A stretch of 64,000 nt of DNA from Spisula solida (lineage: Eukaryota; Mollusca; Bivalvia; Venerida; Mactridae): NCBI GenBank assembly GCA_947247005.1, contig OX365953.1, positions 4,469,001 through 4,533,000 on the forward strand, given 5' to 3'. Under the pieces are notes generated by a model. The model saw only the letters and a program-made list of their open reading frames with translations, searched no databases and had not been told where the DNA came from. Shown piece after piece: positions 24,922-39,602 of the stretch (position 1 is its first letter; each line of letters starts with the position of its first letter). Position numbers and translations under genes: made by a program.

Positions 24922-27900
24922 AAATGCGGGCATTACTTGCATGATTACCGTATGTAATATAAACTGTACATAATGTACATGACGGAAAACGTTTATTTAC
25001 ACGGTTATGTTCCATGAGATTGTCAATGGGGCAAGCCCTATAGTAAATCTTCCTTGCAACTCCTGTAGTCCAGAATCAGGCTGCTTCGTTTCCTTCTAAG
25101 AGACTTGTGATTGTGGTTAGTGCATTTCTTTTTCACGTGTTCTTTTTGTGTCTTTCGCTCCCTGCTGTTTGGCAGGCGTTAGTCTCTCAATACGATCATT
25201 GTCCATTTCTTAATGCAACCTGAACCAAAATACTATTATGCAATCATATACTAGCCGCTTTCTTTATATGGCTCACGCTGTGATGGGAGTGATTACAAGA
25301 CGGTACTCTAGAATCTGATAAATAGGCGCGTAGTATTATTTTAAAGCCACGTTTGAGATACGCATTCAATACACGTATAGCATATATTCCACATAAATTA
25401 ATATGCCCGTTTTTAAAAATATTTAGATACCCAACATGCCTATATCGTCACATATGCCTATTTTGACATTCAAGACAAGATCGGCGGTAAGAAAACGAAC
25501 ATTAAACGTGTAAAGTCGGTTTAAGCTTTAGTACATGTAGCAGTAACCAGATCGCCTCCCACCACCACTCTCAGTGCTTTGATTTTGTTTAGTGTCGCTC
25601 TTAAATAACCTAGTTTCGTATTTAGAAAATCGTGTTAGATCTGCATTCAGGCTCCAAAACCGTTAACGACAATAATTATCATACTTAAATAATCTATCGA
25701 AACTCATCTAAATCAATTATTCCACATTTTCACCGGGCCACTTTCATTCAAAGCTAGTCAATCTTGTTTTCGTATTCTCTACTTTGTTTCGTACCTTTCC
25801 TGCTTCGACCTCTGTGCGACGAGTGTTTCAGACTTTTGGTGACTACGATTAAAAACCATGTATGCAGTTACCGGGTGATGCTTACACTTTATATAGGTAT
25901 AATTTGACACATGAAACGAGCACTTTGTAGCGCTGTATAGTTGCATTTTGTCTTGCGCTCATTCGCCCCCTATACGTTTCGCTATCATCTTTTTGTTGAT
26001 AACCATGAAAACCAGGGCAATATAACTTACAGTGTTGTTGTACACGCAGTGGTGTGGGAGAAGTAAAGAATAACAAAGATGAATTATAGATCTATTTTTA
26101 TTGACAAGTTAAAAAACAAGAAATGACAATTGCACTCAGTGAAAACAGACACGCAATAATGGCATAAAACGCTACATTCATATAAAAAAGACAACGATAC
26201 TTAACATTAACATGTATAATACCTCACATAAATGGATTTTAACTACATATATTTGAATGTTTTTTTTGCAAAGCTATCAATAAAACTTTCAAGCAATAAT
26301 GCAATAATATGGTAACTGCCTACAAATAATAAGTTACAGTAGTTTTACATGGATTACATTAAATGAGTTATTACTGATTACTTTTATTATGTAACACAAC
26401 TGCACCAACGAAAGCGAAGTATTAAACGATCCATAGTAACTATATATGGCTGTTTATGTAAAAGCTTGACCATATAGTTCGTCAAAATATTGATTACCAG
26501 GCAGTTCATGTCTTTTCCTATATCACAAAGATGAAAAACAAATTTAAAGTCAGATGCTAAAATAACTAGAAATGTCATGTCATCAAACTTGACCTGTATC
26601 TATAATGATACACCTGTACCGAAATGAAATTTAATGTCAATCCTGCCATGAGTTATTGTCTGGAAACCATAGATTTGTGGCATACAGACAGATCGACCGA
26701 CAAGCTTACTTCTATATACACCCCAAACTTCGTGTTGTGTGGGTACATGAGCTAGCATACAATGAAATGCCTGATGTTAGTACACTTATATCCAATGATT
26801 GCGAAGCCGCCAGAGTTACGAACCTTTAGATGATAAATTGGCTAGCATACTAAACAGATACAAAAAACTTTTATGCAAGCATTGAGGTAGCAATTATGAT
26901 ACAAAAAGAACAAAACAGGATGAATGTATTAGTAAACCACATTAAACTGAGACTAGCTAGACTTGAACGAGCATAGACTCGGAGTCTCAGTTTAATATGG
27001 TCAGATAATATAACTGAACAACAAATGACTTAATTCTTCAAGAAAACTTAAAAGTTAGACCAAACCTTTGTGAAGTACGATTCCTGCTTTTTAATCTTTG
27101 AATATTATAAGGATGTTATATTGAACGTTTCTCAATACGAGGGGTGATCAACAAGTTACAGGAAAAATGCACTGAAACCAGTGGTAAATCAATTTGGAAT
27201 AAATGTCCCTATCATGTATTCTGTAAGTTTAGTAGACTTACAATGGTAAATAAAGAAATGACTACATTATAACCTGGGTATTGATTGGTCGTATTTTAGT
27301 TTCCAACAAAGTGAATATACCCACCGGTAAAGTTCATTCTCACGCAGGGAACCAGTGAAATATCAGTGAGCAACGAATATATTCTAAGCCTTCAATTGAA
27401 TGTTTATAAACACACTCATTCATCCATCCGCCCATGAAGCTGGGCAATATTTCGCAAATTACATCAATTAAGATGAACATCAGATTGAATGAACAACATA
27501 TAAAGCAATGATACAACATCATGGTCATGCATATTTTGGCATAAGACTAATAAGTCAACTATATACAATGTCTACATTTGTTTGAATGGAGTTCATGCCC
27601 TTTTTAACAATCTTCAGTCATATGCTTAGAAACAAAATTTCTAATTGGTCAGTTTATATCGAACTATAGTAGCCTAAGTGTTTTTTTGTTAATGGGTACC
27701 AATACTTGAGGAGATGCAGCTAATAATTCATTATGGCCTATATGTGGTGAGATGAACTTTGTTTGCTATTATAACATGTTTTGAATGCGCAGGACACACA
27801 TCAAACATGCATGTGAACCTTTAAGTCTAGTTTTGACACCGACACTGGGGCCGCTGCAAAATACACACAAGAAAAAAGCGGCCGACCTGTGTGCAATTCA

Positions 27901-30900
27901 CAAGTATGATAACATTTATGACACATGAAGTTTTAATATTTGGAATCTTCATAAGAATTATGCAATAATTTGTTTTTCAATGTTTATATTCTGGTGGTAA
28001 TTTCAATTTTCAAACTTATTGGAGTTAACAATTATCTTCCTTTAGGTGGCTATCCAACACCCAAGTTCCTTTGGCTCTATATAACTCATGTACAAATCAT
28101 TTAGGTGACCGATGTAGAATTTGTTGTAACATTTCCATTACTCATGTGCGTTACAAAATATGTTATAATAGAGTAAATAGACAACGCATCTTACACGGTT
28201 AGTTTGACCACATATTGTCCATAACTGAATCAATAATTAGCTGAATCTCCATTTCAAATAAAACGTTCTCAATACCCGGATGACAGCATGTATCCGTGGT
28301 GACGGAAGAAACGTTCTCCATACCCGATGAGCAAAAAAGCAACATATTGATCAACAAATTGAATTCTGGTAAAGTCGTATCTTGCATTTGCAACTAATCA
28401 TTTATGTTCAAGACTCATTTGTACTATGGAATCACATTTTCACCACATGCATTAAACCACAGGAGTTTGTGACCAGAATATCTCCTTTTTTCGTAACAGA
28501 CCCCTGTGGCATGGAGCCCCATTTATTCTGCTACATGTAAATTGCTACAAAATGCACAAACATCGTCTTTGAAAATGACATACAATGTATATGTGAGTAC
28601 AATTGTTTAGGACAGAAATTTTATATTAAAATGATAAATCACTAGACACGTACACAGCATGTTGGTCCCCCGGCCCCGGGCCAATCATATCTCGGAATGT
28701 AAGAAATACATCATATATTTATGACACTCAATGAATAAAAAATTAAACTGGCATAGCCGTAGAGTTTTCATATTTTCGGTTTGATATGAAAGCATAAATA
28801 ATGTCTTATTGTCATATATGGTAAGTAAATATGACAAAATATACTGCTTCTACCTAATGAAACCCAGACGTAATTAAAATCAAACACAATACGGCATAAC
28901 AACTTATTATGAACTGCAAAACGAGAAAAGGGGCCAAATATACAAAAACCTATTTTTGCTCACAGTTTTGAACTTTCAGCATAGATTGTTAGTTTTCTAC
29001 GACATTTAACTAAATTTAAATGCAGTATGATTTACAGTTCTGAAATAACACTTGCAAATAATGCATAATCCATTAAATCCAACATTTATTTTAGCATCAT
29101 TAATATAATTTATCTTATTTCATTGCAATGTCATAAAGTCCCTTATCTCGCGTGGCAGATCATGTTTATAGCACATCTTATATGACTAAAATATTGGTCG
29201 GATCGTTTGATGTTTCAAGAACAGTCACATTCTAACGCTTGAAATACTAGAACTCCTATGAATCCCTGGTTCCGTTATCATTTCCCATGATGCTTCAATT
29301 TCAGACTCGCTATAATAATCACCATTAAACATATAGCACATCACTCCAATACTATCAATCCGCAAAATGCTGTAGCCCCTTTACTTTATCCAGTGACTTA
29401 TTTAATACATCCTCTACCATGGTCATAAATATCATTCATTTTCAGAAATCAATCAGATTGTGAGATTTTGCCAACCAAATACTACATAATTATACCCTTT
29501 CATCTTCTGTGTACATACCTCATTACTTGATGAGGAAAACTCACTTTAATAAATTATAACATTTCATACAAAATTTTGCCAACCGATGTAAATCAAATGT
29601 TGATAAAAAAGGAAAAAATAGCTATGTTGATTAACATGAATATTACATGTAGGGATGATAATATTGAGGTCATCACCATGGTAACCGACGTAGATCTCGG
29701 CCACAGATTACCACAGAACTTTGATCGACCCAATATATTAGAACAAAGCTATCTAAAAGAAGTTGTAAGTGACATCATAGGCCAAAATAACCTCCCACAG
29801 TTGAAACCAGGATTACGACTAAGACGGCTAAGCATACCAACATAATGATCTTCTTCTGCAAAGAGAGAAAAAACATGAACATGAATTATTTCATACAACA
29901 ACGCAAGATTATTGAGGGCTATATGTTCTAAGAATATTTATTGTATTAATTAAGAATGGAACAATTTTACAGAAAACCCTTAATTTTAAATCACACACAA
30001 TTGATTTTACCTTGAAGACATCTGATTAAACGTGCGAAATAACAAATAGCATCAAATAGTCGATGAATAACACACCCTTAACAAAAAAGCAATATTTGCA
30101 TGCAAATAACCGAGCAAAAATGAAAATAAAGTGCATTTCATACCGATATTGTGCTCGTGTGCGTATGTGACTCTGCCAGGGTTACTGCCTGGTATCCAAC
30201 TGCTGCTGTATGCTTGTCACATAATCATATAGATTATAACGTCAATGTAGATAGTTAAATCACTGGTGACGTCACAAGAACTTTCAGACAATGTTTCTCA
30301 GCTGGGTAAGCTTCAACAAGTTATGAACATCAAGGTTACTGATTTTGCAAAGTCATTCATAAAAGATCATGCCAATTTAACTTCAAGGTCATATTGTGAA
30401 GGTCAATGTTACTGTTTATTGTCGTTTTGTCTTTTGGTATATTAAGAGTCATGATATGTTTATAGCTACCAGACAGCATTATAGTCAGTTTTATTAAAGT
30501 TCAAGGTCAAAAGCTACCTTTAAGGTCATCATTATGAACCTTTAAGGCCTCGTTATTGTACTTGTGACCAGACTAGTCAAGGATGTAAGTATATGGTAAG
30601 AAACAACAATCACGAAAGACTATCAAATTTTAATATAACAAATACAACTTTATGTCACATAGTATCACAATAAATCCAAAATGCGCAGAGGGTCAGAACT
30701 AAAACGGTCACACATTAAATATGTCAACATAATAGTAGCGCTATAAGCTAGCTTCGTTTCTAACAACAACCAACAGCACACTGTTTTCATGTAATCAGTT
30801 TACAATTACAGTAAGTTACATTGGGTAAAAGTAAAAGTTTTGCAACTAGCGTAGAAATGGAATATCTATACACCTAATGAAACAAAGAAATAAACATTGT

Positions 30901-33900
30901 CTACGCTTGTAACACTTAGGTGTAAATTTTGTTTGTTTCCGGTGTACCGGCCGACAACAAAAATTTGCCGTGCTCCTAAATTTTTTATGGCGCTTAAAAC
31001 AGAATATTAAGTTTTGTTATTTTATACTTTTATTATGGGCACATTTTTGTACTTTCTCTTTTTCTGTTATAAGATATCCCACACCAATTCCCTTTTTTGC
31101 AGCATTTTACTGGAAAAGAACAATTTTAAGGCCGTATACTTCCAGAGTATAATGACATATGCATGTTTAAGTACCAGTGTAGCTTCTGATAATATTTAAT
31201 TCATTGCTAGCTTGCAATTCTTAAAAGTGACACATTTTGCAGCAACTTACAAGATAACATTGGTCCCTATTATAAAATGTCACGATTCGATTTGCTCTTA
31301 GTTGATACAATGAATATGTTTTACAATGATGAAGAGTTCTGTAAAAGAGTTTTATTGCTTTTATGGCTATGACGGAACTGAAAACTGATGTAATGCTCGG
31401 GTGGAACTCAAAATCCATGCCACCTGAGTTTGATCCGAGCGTTACATCAGTTTTCAATGAAACAGTACTATGTGTGATGAACATCAACAACATTTTAGAA
31501 GTACTACTAGTAATTTGTTACTTGTGATTTAACAACACCTTTGGGAAACAAATACTCTACAAAGTCAGATACTATGAACGTTTATTAGTACAGCATTATT
31601 TAGGTGTAATAATATCATATATACTGTACATATTACGTAATAAGTTTTGGGGTTCATATATCGCTAATATTTACTGTATGTTTACGTCGCAGCTTTTTAA
31701 ATCTAACCATACAGATTACTTATCGTCTCTGTTATGCGCAACAAAGCCCATTGTTCAGGAGAGTGAAAACCATTGTTCTTCTCAGTCTATAAAATACATG
31801 CATTGTCCCTAAAGATTTTCAATCTGTGAAATAACCGATTAAACTTGACATTTTAGGTGATCTTCTGACATGTTTTCATCACCAGCAACACTTCACATGC
31901 ACAGAAAAGTCAGCATTATAATACAAATCCACGCTGCCCTGGTCGTGAAATAATCTTAGATATGATATTTTTATTGGTACAACTAAGAATCCAATCATAG
32001 TACATGTATATTATTAAAATTTTGTTATCTGAAGAAAATATAATGAAAATTTAGATGCAAGGTTTGTTAATAACACTGACGCTTTGCTCCCATACAATAA
32101 AATAATAACAATGTTAACCTGTAAGAAAAAGCAGTGCAACCATAGCAACACCATTTTGTTCATCATGGCTTTTGCAACAAAGTAAAGCCCAATTTTAAAG
32201 TATAGATACTATCGTGATCCTGAAGACCTGCCCTTTATAAGTACAAGTATATTACACTATTATAACGTGGAATATACATCAATTTCTGTGCATCTTTGTT
32301 ATATTTGCAAGAAATAAAATTGTATAAAGAGGAAAAGCCTAACTTAAATATACACTAGTAGGCAGCTGCTAGACTGTGCAAATAGGGTCCAAAAATAAGA
32401 GTAAATAAAGTGAAGTCGGTAATGCCACATTGTGAACACAACATCGTATAAATAATAATGGGAACTTAACCAGAAACGGCGATTTGAAATAAAGCTGATA
32501 ACATTCGGAAGTAAACCAGTTATGAAAATATGACTAATACCATAGTTGGCTCAAAATGCCAATAGCTAGGGCACTTGGTCAATCCTGGAACACTTTTCCC
32601 ATCCAACTTGAAATAAACTGGTAGGAATTCAAGAGGAAATCTTATTTGTTTCGCTGCTGTACAAAAAACAGAGCGAGAATGTTTGTGAAAAATATTTAGC
32701 AACAAACACCTTTATAACTACTGACAGCTAATATAATATACAGGAAATGCAATAGTATTAACGTTTTGTGCAACTAAGAAATGACATGAGGCAGGACATA
32801 CTAATTGGCCTAAATACTGGACATTAACACACATACACATTGAACAAACATTTAATATTAACAGGAAGGAATATTCACAAAAATGATGGTCATTATAACA
32901 ATAAAATGATTCAGTAATGTTAATAAATATTAAAGGGGATGGAAATATTCTACAGTAAGGGGCTGGCCGATACTCTATTATGGAAATGAACTACAGTAAA
33001 GGACTAGCATTCATTACGGAAATACTCAACAGTAAATGGCTGTCAGGTACTCATTAAGGAAATAACCTTACAATAAAGGGCTGTCAGGTACTCATTCAGG
33101 AAATAACCTTACAGTAAAGGGCTGACAGGTTCTCATTACAGAAACACCCTAAAGTAAAGGGTTGGTAGGTACTCATTACGGAAATACCCAACAGTGAAGG
33201 ACTGTCAGGTACTCATTGTGGAAATACCTTTTCAGTAAAGGGCTGGCAGATTGATTTTTTCAAATGTGGAAAAACTGAGGAAAGCGTGAATGTGTTGAAG
33301 ATTTGGCGCACCACAAATTACTGCAATTATGTTGTGATATTTATGATGTTTATGATATACCCAATAAAAATGAGCTTGTTCCCTTTATACAAAACATGAG
33401 CAAAGACAAAATATTCAAGGATAAAATAACGGGTTGGGTGGGAAATGGGCTAACAAATGGCAGTGATACGGAATGGTAATGTAAGGTAGATAGGTCGTTT
33501 GTAGTACATCTTTGTAGACTTAAAGAGGGTCAATAGGTCATTGGTAGTACATCTTTGTAGACTTAAGAAGGGTCAATACCATCCTATATTCATCATTATT
33601 ACAATTCCTAAACAAATTTGAAAAGCATGAAATAAAAATTTATGTTCACTTCTTACAAGAAAAGATGTGTAAACATCCTGTTTTGTTCCCTAATTAGGCA
33701 ACAAGTTACTTCTTTCTATATGTAACTGTTGGTTGTCATAACTAATTGCATAATATCAGTTAGACGCAAATGAAACAATTGTTGGTTTCAGGTATCCTGA
33801 CCAACCCTAAATCTTTGTTGCAATCCTGAATAATTTTATGGAGTCTGAAAAAATTCCCTATTATTTTTGTTTCTTTTCAAAGCTAGTTGCTCTTCCTCTA

Positions 33901-34007
33901 TTTAAAACAAAAAAACCTCTGACCTTAATCTACTTATTCGATCTTTTTCAGCATCTCCCCAGAAACAAATAATTTCATTTTTAAGCCTTATATAAAATTA
34001 TTTGTAC

Positions 34008-34767
34008 AACAAGGTCGCTCACCTGTCGACTTTGACCTAGATTTTGTTGAGATGATCATTGTGACCAAGTTTCATACAGATTAGGCCAATAATGTGACCT
34101 CTAGTGACTACACAAGGCTTTTATATGATTTGACCTAATGACCTAGTTTATGAATCCAGATGAACCAATATCGAACTTGACCTAGATTTTGTTGAGATGA
34201 TCATTGTGACCAAGTTTCATAAAGATCAGGCCAAAACAGTGACCTCTAGTGACTACGCAAGGTTTTTCTATGATTTTACCTTGTGACCTAGTTTTTGACC
34301 CCCGATGACCCAATATCGAACTTGACCTAGATTTTGTTGAGAAGATCATTGTGACCAAGTTTCATAAAGAGTAAGTCAAAATTGTGACCTCTAGTGACTA
34401 CACAAGGTTTTTCTATGATTTGACCTAGTGATGTAGTTTTTGACCCACGATGACCCAATATCGAACTTGACCTAGATTTTGTTGAGAAGATCATTGTGAC
34501 CAAGTTTCATAAAGAGTAAGTTAAAATTGTGACCTCTAGTGACTACACAAGGTTTTTCTATGATTTGACCTAGTGATCTAGTTTTTGACCCCAGATGACC
34601 CAATATCCAACTTGGCCTAGATTTTGTTGAGATGATCATTGTGACCAAGTTTCATAAATATTAGGCTAAAATTGTGACCTCTAGTGTCTACACAAGCCAA
34701 TTGTTGACGGACGGACGACGAGTGACCACAAAAGCTCACTCTGTCACTTTGTGACAGGAGAGCTAAA
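34008..34767 (+). mobile_element. Pearl-like element in U3 with five core repeats
   Basis: The element is complete and intact, ending GTGACAGGAGAGCTAAAA. The final arm has one change from the usual CAGGTGAGCT. It gives the sequence of the ends and flank lost from U1. Confidence 0.75.
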
Positions 34768-36025
34768 ATATGACTTGCCTTTACATTCAAGAATAAAACA
34801 TTCAAGCAAATAAATGTGCTATTGGCAAAGTAAATTTTTAATATATATAATATTCTTCATGAGTCATAAATTCTCTATGTTTTTACTCTGAAAACAATGT
34901 ATTGCAGACGAATAGACAAGAAATAATAATAATAATAAAATATAAATAATAGTATATATATATTTGTATATAAATCTGACTAAATACGACAACTGAGGTA
35001 AAATTATTAATGACGTGTTGAGTGTTATGATTATTATAACATTTATAATCAAGTCTAATTTAAACCATATAGACTGGCATCTTGTATCAAATAATAAAGA
35101 ATTGCACAAATGATGACCTAGACAACTGAAATAGGTCAAGGTCAAAGAAAGCACTTAAACTCTTCATCTACAGAATTGGGTCAACAAGTCAGAAGCATCT
35201 AGTATAAAAGTTTAACAAAGAATTTATTAAAAGCAGAATGCAGGACAAGGCAGATAAAGAAGAAATAGTCAAATATTTTAGAACGTTTTTATCTTTGGTC
35301 GGACTGAACTAAATTAACATTATATAGGTCAGACAGAACTAAATTTACATTATTCTAGGTCAGACTGGATTATTGTTTTATTATCCTAGGTCAGACTGGG
35401 CATAACATAAATTATTCTAGGTAAGATAGTACTAAATTGACAGAATACAAAACCATATGTGTTTCAACTACTAAGCTATTAAATATTAAAACTAGCGATA
35501 ATTCAGTACTGGACAAGGTGAAATAATCTTCAAATACACAGTTAATATCAGTTAAAACACATATAAACTTGAACACTTACCAAATATACTGTTAACAGAT
35601 CAAAAACAAATATGACAAATTTTACATCATCACTTAACAGTACATTTAATAATATCAGCAAAATTCAGTTCAGTTCTCAAATGGCTTGAACATACAAAAC
35701 ATGCACACAACACACTAACTATCAACAAGTCTCGTAATTAGTAAACAATTTGATAAAGCTCTAATATCGCAGAGAAATAAATAAACAATCAGGTACAAAG
35801 ATATAAAACCTTAATTAGACAATGATGTCCATCACTTGCAGCATTAGGTCAAATCAGGTTTTTTTTGGTTTACAGGAATTTTTCGAAAGATTTTCTGTTA
35901 GGAGGGTATAAAAAATTACCAAGGACGTTTTGGGGTCCTTAAGGTCGCTCACACAATGGCAGGGGAGTTACATTGGCCTTCTTATAATATTCTCAATCCC
36001 TCCTCGACGGTAGCAAAAAAAATTA

Positions 36026-36813
36026 AACAAGAGGGCCCACAGGGCCCTAGGTCGCTCACCTGTGCACATTGATCAAGAAGAACCATATTTAAAAAAAAAA
36101 TCCAACCAGAGTTCTGCATAGATCATAATTTTTTTAGCTATTTTAGAAAGGATGTAACCCAAGGATAATTGATGTCCATTTAACATGAAATCCAACCAGT
36201 ACCTTTAAAAAAAGAAGATTTTTTAAGATTTTACTATGGAAATATAGGGAAAAACGGCGCCAACAACCATTTTTGTAAGATTATTATGAAATCTGGCCAG
36301 CAGTTGATTTTTTATGTTTTTTTTTAAAGATTTTCCTATCGGATCCCATGGCAACCAGAGTTATGCATGGGATGTAAATATTTTAGCTATTTTTAGAAAG
36401 GACTACCAAGGAACATTGTTACCAATTTATAATGAAATCCAACTAGTACTTTTAGAGGAGAAGATTTTTAAAGCTTTTACTATAGATGTATGGGGAAAAA
36501 CAGCACCCCACCCACTGGCGGCCATGTTTTTTGACGAATCAAGACAAAAATGTCTATTTTTTATGATTCTTTAAAAGATTTTCCTATTGGCTGCCAAGGC
36601 AACCAGAGTTATTTATAGATTACAATTATTTTAGCTATTTTTAGAAAGGACCACCCAAGGAACATTCCTGTGAAGTTTCGTTGAAATTGGTCAAGTGGTT
36701 TAGGAGGAGAAGTCGTTTGAATGAATTGTTGACAGACGCAAACACGGACTGACGACGGACGAAGGGTGATCACAATGGTTCACCTTGTCACTATGTGACA
36801 GGTGAGCTAAAAA
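36026..36813 (+). mobile_element. Pearl-like element, family 2, U3 copy
   Basis: It has the same hairpin start and GTGACAGGTGAGCTAAAAA end as at 9731. An 86-codon open frame inside (36314-36574) is interrupted in the other two copies and is not treated as a gene. Confidence 0.7.
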
Positions 36814-37711
36814 TCCAATAAACCGAAAAATCTTTCTTTTTTTCAATGAGTACAATCTTATATATAGAAAGAATCGTTCAAGCAACATACATTTGATAGT
36901 ATACTTCTATAAATATGTATAATATAGAAAATGAAGCACAAAGGGATATAAATCCATAGACACTGAAATTCTTTGCAGAAAAAAATTGAAATGATAACAC
37001 TATTTGAGCCAGATTTATAAGATAACCTATACATGAACACAAACTAAAGTAGGTATATCTGTTAACCAGAATTAATCTGTTTCAAATGGAGGTTAAAGTC
37101 ACATATCGAATGACCTTAACGAATGACCCTCAGGTGTCTAATGAAGCATTTTGTCCAGACATAGGGCCGTAGGTAGAGCAAATCAATCCAAAGAAAACCA
37201 GGAAGAGTTCAAGACGTAATTTTTGGAAAATTATTTAGATGGGAATGAAATGAATTACTAAGAGATGCATCTGCTGCTTTGGTCACATAGCACATGTTAT
37301 ATACAAAGACAGACATAAAAACAAACATACCTACAGACGGACAAGGTATAAACCAACATACCTACAGACGGACAAGGTATAAACAACCATACCCTACCAT
37401 TAGTAGAAAGTGGGTGGGGTACATTTAGTGAGAACAATATGAATAGAATGAACATAATAAACATAAATGAAGTTATTGCACATAAGGTTGGCAACATAAG
37501 AAATGCACCACAAACTCATAGAATCGAGAATTCAACAAAACACTCAACACAGTGACTCTATTCTAACAGGACTGACAAGAAATGCAGTAAATCTATGAGA
37601 TATGAGCTTTTCAAACAAAGGTCTGAACACTGCAGAAAACTGGTACTAGCAAAAACAAAACATTAGTTACACAATTTTTCATGCCGATGAACATTTCTAT
37701 AAATAGCCAAA

Positions 37712-38741
37712 ACACAAACAAATACAGACCACCTGGTTATCGAATTGTGAAAAAATATCTAATATCGCTGCCTTAGAATGAAAAGCACTTAGTAATACGA
37801 TCCTATAAGAATGATACATGTTTGAAATCTGCATCACAAGGCCCTTGGTATGAGCCTATTTTCATGGAAATCGGAACAGGTCATGCTGACCAAACTGAAG
37901 TTGAAAAAGCTTGTTCTTCCATAAGTAAAGAGTAGTTTTCAGACAGTTTTTCTCGTTTTCTCAAAATATCGATTTTGTACTAACGACCTTCTCATTCTAC
38001 ACCAGCGATATATACATAACTCATGCATTGAGACCATAGACTGTTGATTACATTTTCATATCAGCATTGTGTTCATCTTGATCCTACTCATATTACAGAC
38101 AACACAAATATTAAACTAATACCTATCATTGAGCCAAAACACTACAGTTTAAAACATCATATAAAGACCACCTCAATAATAAGACCATCTAAAAATTAAG
38201 ACAACAGTATTCAGGTACACTTTCTCTGGATTATTGAACCTCATTACTCCGAACCAACTCGATATTGAGATCAATTTTAAGGGTACCAATGATAGTCTTA
38301 TTATTGAGGCTTTAGTGTAAAATATATTGTCATAACTTTATGAGACAAACTGACATCTAAAGAGTTGAACCCAGTTTCCATGTAAACATTGACTTCTCTT
38401 TTCATCAAATTATCCTAATTTGTAAGTTCTTTCATGATCAGCAAAAATATTTAATTCTCAATTTGAAGCATGCAAGTCATCTAAAAGAGTGTTTCTTCTT
38501 TTTTGTCATAATAATATTCTAGTTCATATTTTTTCTTTAATGGGGTTCCACTTTAAGTGACAACTGCTCAAATGTAAAATTAAGGACAGATTTTGTACTA
38601 GACAGAATTAACAGAAACCAAGAGACATATCTTATACATATTGGAAATAAACAGAAATCAGGGGACCAAAGTGTAAAATTTGTATGGATTTCACAGTTCT
38701 AAAGAACAAAAACAAAAATCTGTGACTAATCTCCACTAAAT
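37712..38741. other. Single-copy AT-rich DNA at the array edge
   Basis: The sequence immediately right of the tandem array is not repeated in the window. I see no exon, RNA gene or transposon end in it. Confidence 0.6.
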
Positions 38742-39358
38742 ATCAGTGATTGTACACAAATATCTGTGTTAGATCAGTGATTGTACACAAATATCTGTGT
38801 AAGATCAGTGATTGTACACAAATATCAGTGATTGTACACAAATAGCTGTGTTAGATCAGTGATTGTACACAAATATCTGTGTTAGATCAGTGATTGTACA
38901 CAAATATCTGCGTTAGATCAGTGATTGTACACAAATATCTGCGTTAGATCAGTGATTGTACACAAATATCTGTGTTAGATCAGTGATTGTACACAAATAT
39001 CTGTGTTAGATCAGTGATTGTACACAAATATCTGTGTTAGATCAGTGATTGTACACAAATATCTGTGTTATATCAGTGATTGTACACAAATATCTGCGTT
39101 AGATCAGTGATTGTACACAAATATCTGCGTTAGATCAGTGATTGTACACAAATATCTGTGTTAGATCAGTGATTGTACACAAATATCTGTGTTATATCAG
39201 TGATTGTACACAAATATCTGCGTTAGATCAGTGATTGTACACAAATATCTGTGTTATATCAGTGATTGTACACAAATATCTGTGTTAGATCAGTGATTGT
39301 ACACAAATATCTGTGTTGTATCAGTGATTGTACACAAATATCTGTGATTGCACACAAT
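38742..39358. repeat. 31-bp minisatellite, about 20 copies
   Basis: The unit is ATCAGTGATTGTACACAAAT plus ATCTGTGTTAG. Copies are highly similar and differ mainly at TGTG/TGCG and TTAG/TTAT/TTGT. One shortened copy is near 38820. It is adjacent to a second, unrelated array at 39438. Confidence 0.92.
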
Positions 39359-39437
39359 ATTGATATGGTATCAACTATACCATTGTCAATTATGAACACA
39401 TGAAGTTATAAACTCTATGACCACACCAACTGTAAGG

Positions 39438-39602
39438 TGACCACACCCACAACAGGTAAGACCACACCCACAGCAGGTATGACCACACCCACAATAGATA
39501 TGATCAAACCCACAATAGATATGAACACACCCACAACAGGTACAACCGCACCCATAGCAGGTAAGACCACACCCACAACGGGTAAGACCACACCCACAAA
39601 TA
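39438..39602. repeat. 21-bp minisatellite, about 8 copies
   Basis: The unit resembles ACCACACCCACAACAGGTAAG. Because 21 is a multiple of three and the units lack stops, open frames appear on both strands (for example repeated TTPTTGK). These are by-products of the repeat, with no start context, splice evidence or family match. Confidence 0.88.

Larger units (their letters stand above)
24479..37711. repeat. 13-kb tandem macro-repeat, unit U3 (complete, about 13.2 kb)
   Basis: This is the last direct copy. It is clearly more diverged from U2 than U1 is over the shared first part, with many substitutions and small indels spread along it. It has an extra ~60 bp near 27915-27985 and an extra ~120 bp near 32145-32265. 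Near its end it lacks the 11 bp GTTTCATAACA present in the other units. Homology stops at 37711, after ATAGCCAAA, and single-copy sequence begins. Confidence 0.88.

Noticed and set aside
36314..36574. 86-codon frame in U3
   Set aside because: It lies within a pearl-like element, and the equivalent frames in U1 and U2 are interrupted.
38742..39358. CRISPR-like array of 31-bp repeats
   Set aside because: The repeats are directly adjacent with no unique spacers, and the genome is animal; it is an ordinary minisatellite.
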